Below are positions 63,230 to 64,000 of a DNA stretch of 64,000 bases, piece by piece. The position numbers and the translations under genes are program-made. Origin of the DNA: Hymenobacter norwichensis DSM 15439 (GTDB taxonomy: Bacteria > Bacteroidota > Bacteroidia > Cytophagales > Hymenobacteraceae). Every line of letters begins with the position of its first letter. Positions within the stretch are counted from its first letter, which is position 1. Where the stretch lies: assembly GCF_000420705.1 (NCBI RefSeq), contig NZ_ATVL01000008.1, positions 339,923 to 403,922 on the forward strand. The letters run 5' to 3'. The notes beneath the pieces were generated by a model. That model was not told the DNA's origin. It saw only the letters and a list, made by a program, of their open reading frames with translations, and did not search any database.

Positions 63230-64000
63230 CTATATCTTTTCCAATTTCTCCATCATGAAGAAACCTATTTCATTATAATTTAATGATCTGCCTGCATCTG
63301 TCTGAAACCCCTCCTTTATAAGGATTAGCTCGTTTAGTTGGAAGTAATTCTCGACATTAGGTTGTGAAAGAGAGATGTTTACATAATACTCTCCGTTTGC
63401 CATATTTTTAGGAAACAACAATGATTCTTCAATAGAAAAAGCACCCTCTGTCAACTCAATGAGAATATTATTCATATGACCAGGAGCATAAAAAGAGATA
63501 AGTGTATTTTCATTTGAAAACACCCTGACTTCCAAATTTAATTTCACTGATTGAGCGCAGCTCCCTTTAAGCTTTATATTGAAAACACCCTCCTCATAAA
63601 ACATAGGAGAGTTCACCTCATTGTTCACTGTTATAGAATCAACAGTAATAAACGGAGTTAGATTTTTAGCTAAACTCATTAACCCTTTACTTTCAGTTAA
63701 TGAGTTATTATTGTAAACTTCTATTGCTTCAAGTGCACTACCACTAAACTCCAGACTTCCATTTTTAAGAATCAGTCCCTGTGTGCATAGTTGTTTAACA
63801 GCAGCCATATTATGGCTAACAAATAATACAGTTCGCCCATCATTTACACTGACATCTTTCATCCTTCCGAGGCACTTCTTCTGAAACTCGGCGTCGCCAA
63901 CGGCTAGCACCTCGTCCACAATCAGAATCTCGGGCTCCAGAAAAGCCGACACAGCAAAGGCTAGGCGCACATACATACCCGAGGAGTAGCGCTTGACCGG
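63230..64000 (-). CDS. wzt: Polysaccharide ABC transporter ATP-binding protein with Wzt C-terminal domain, partial
   Basis: The N-terminus lies beyond the window end; 256 residues are visible. The window part starts in the signature PVKRYSSGMYVRLAFAVSAF, then Walker B PEILIVDEVLAVGDAEF and the H-loop FVSHNMAAVKQL. From about residue 110 a beta-rich C-terminal domain (FITVDSITVNNEVNSPMFYEE onward) resembles the Wzt carbohydrate-binding domain that recognises the finished chain before export. This adds an ABC-dependent export route to a locus that also encodes a Wzx flippase. The matching permease (Wzm) should be just upstream, outside the window. Confidence 0.88.
   Translation of the reverse strand, partial: PVKRYSSGMYVRLAFAVSAFLEPEILIVDEVLAVGDAEFQKKCLGRMKDVSVNDGRTVLFVSHNMAAVKQLCTQGLILKNGSLEFSGSALEAIEVYNNNSLTESKGLMSLAKNLTPFITVDSITVNNEVNSPMFYEEGVFNIKLKGSCAQSVKLNLEVRVFSNENTLISFYAPGHMNNILIELTEGAFSIEESLLFPKNMANGEYYVNISLSQPNVENYFQLNELILIKEGFQTDAGRSLNYNEIGFFMMEKLEKI

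Overview
The window looks like a chromosomal segment of a high-GC member of Bacteroidota, most likely Hymenobacter or a close relative (Hymenobacteraceae, Cytophagales). The evidence is a protein with a type IX secretion (T9SS) C-terminal sorting domain, TAnnTTTG promoter boxes, start codons without Shine-Dalgarno sequences, BshA of bacillithiol synthesis, a glycoside hydrolase family 3/serine-hydrolase fusion, and the gene orders ostA-bamD-rpoZ-coaC-coaB, mutL-rhomboid-rhomboid and hpt-adk-obg. The genus is inferred, not proven. No rRNA, convincing tRNA, CRISPR array, insertion sequence or prophage is visible.

Region 1 (1-37 kb) is ordinary core genome. It starts with a minus-strand envelope/CoA operon (GDPD-like lipoprotein, OstA-like protein, BamD, RNA polymerase omega, CoaC and a separate CoaB cut by the window edge). 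TilS, a lipoprotein and malate dehydrogenase follow on the plus strand. Next come MutL with two rhomboid proteases, the GH3/beta-lactamase-fold fusion, BshA, a deoxyribonucleotidase, an IscA-type Fe-S protein, a metallo-beta-lactamase-fold phosphodiesterase and several uncharacterised proteins. Then come a ChaN-like protein, a NatAB-type ABC exporter, an ECF sigma factor with its membrane partner, a T9SS cargo protein, GrpE/DnaJ, the hpt-adk-obg operon, a K+-dependent type membrane pyrophosphatase and an M42-type peptidase. Several intergenic spaces here hold long imperfect palindromes that fall into recurring families.

Region 2 (37.2-64 kb) is a large surface-polysaccharide locus. It holds a Wzy-like membrane protein, two formyltransferase-fold proteins, a NodB-type deacetylase, a sugar aminotransferase, WbqC and DUF5672 proteins, at least eight GT2/GT4 glycosyltransferases, a Wzx-type flippase, GDP-mannose 4,6-dehydratase, two tandem GT10-type fucosyltransferases, three dispersed paralogues of a GT23/NodZ-like fucosyltransferase family and the start of a Wzt-type ABC transporter. 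Together they suggest a glycan containing deoxyhexose (fucose) and probably an N-formylated amino sugar. From about 52.5 kb onward, and in the Wzy-like gene, the DNA is clearly AT-richer than the core, as expected for an exchangeable locus. Homopolymer tracts (G11, G9, T8) inside three glycosyltransferase genes make slipped-strand phase variation possible.

The most interesting points are the fucosylation cluster with its paralogues and homopolymer tracts, TAnnTTTG boxes only 7-8 nt from the start codons of ostA and bamD, the palindrome families, a MutL whose C-terminal endonuclease motifs are not intact, coaB and coaC as separate genes, and an uncharacterised DxD protein at 21.8 kb. I did not find a clearly new defence or mobile system.
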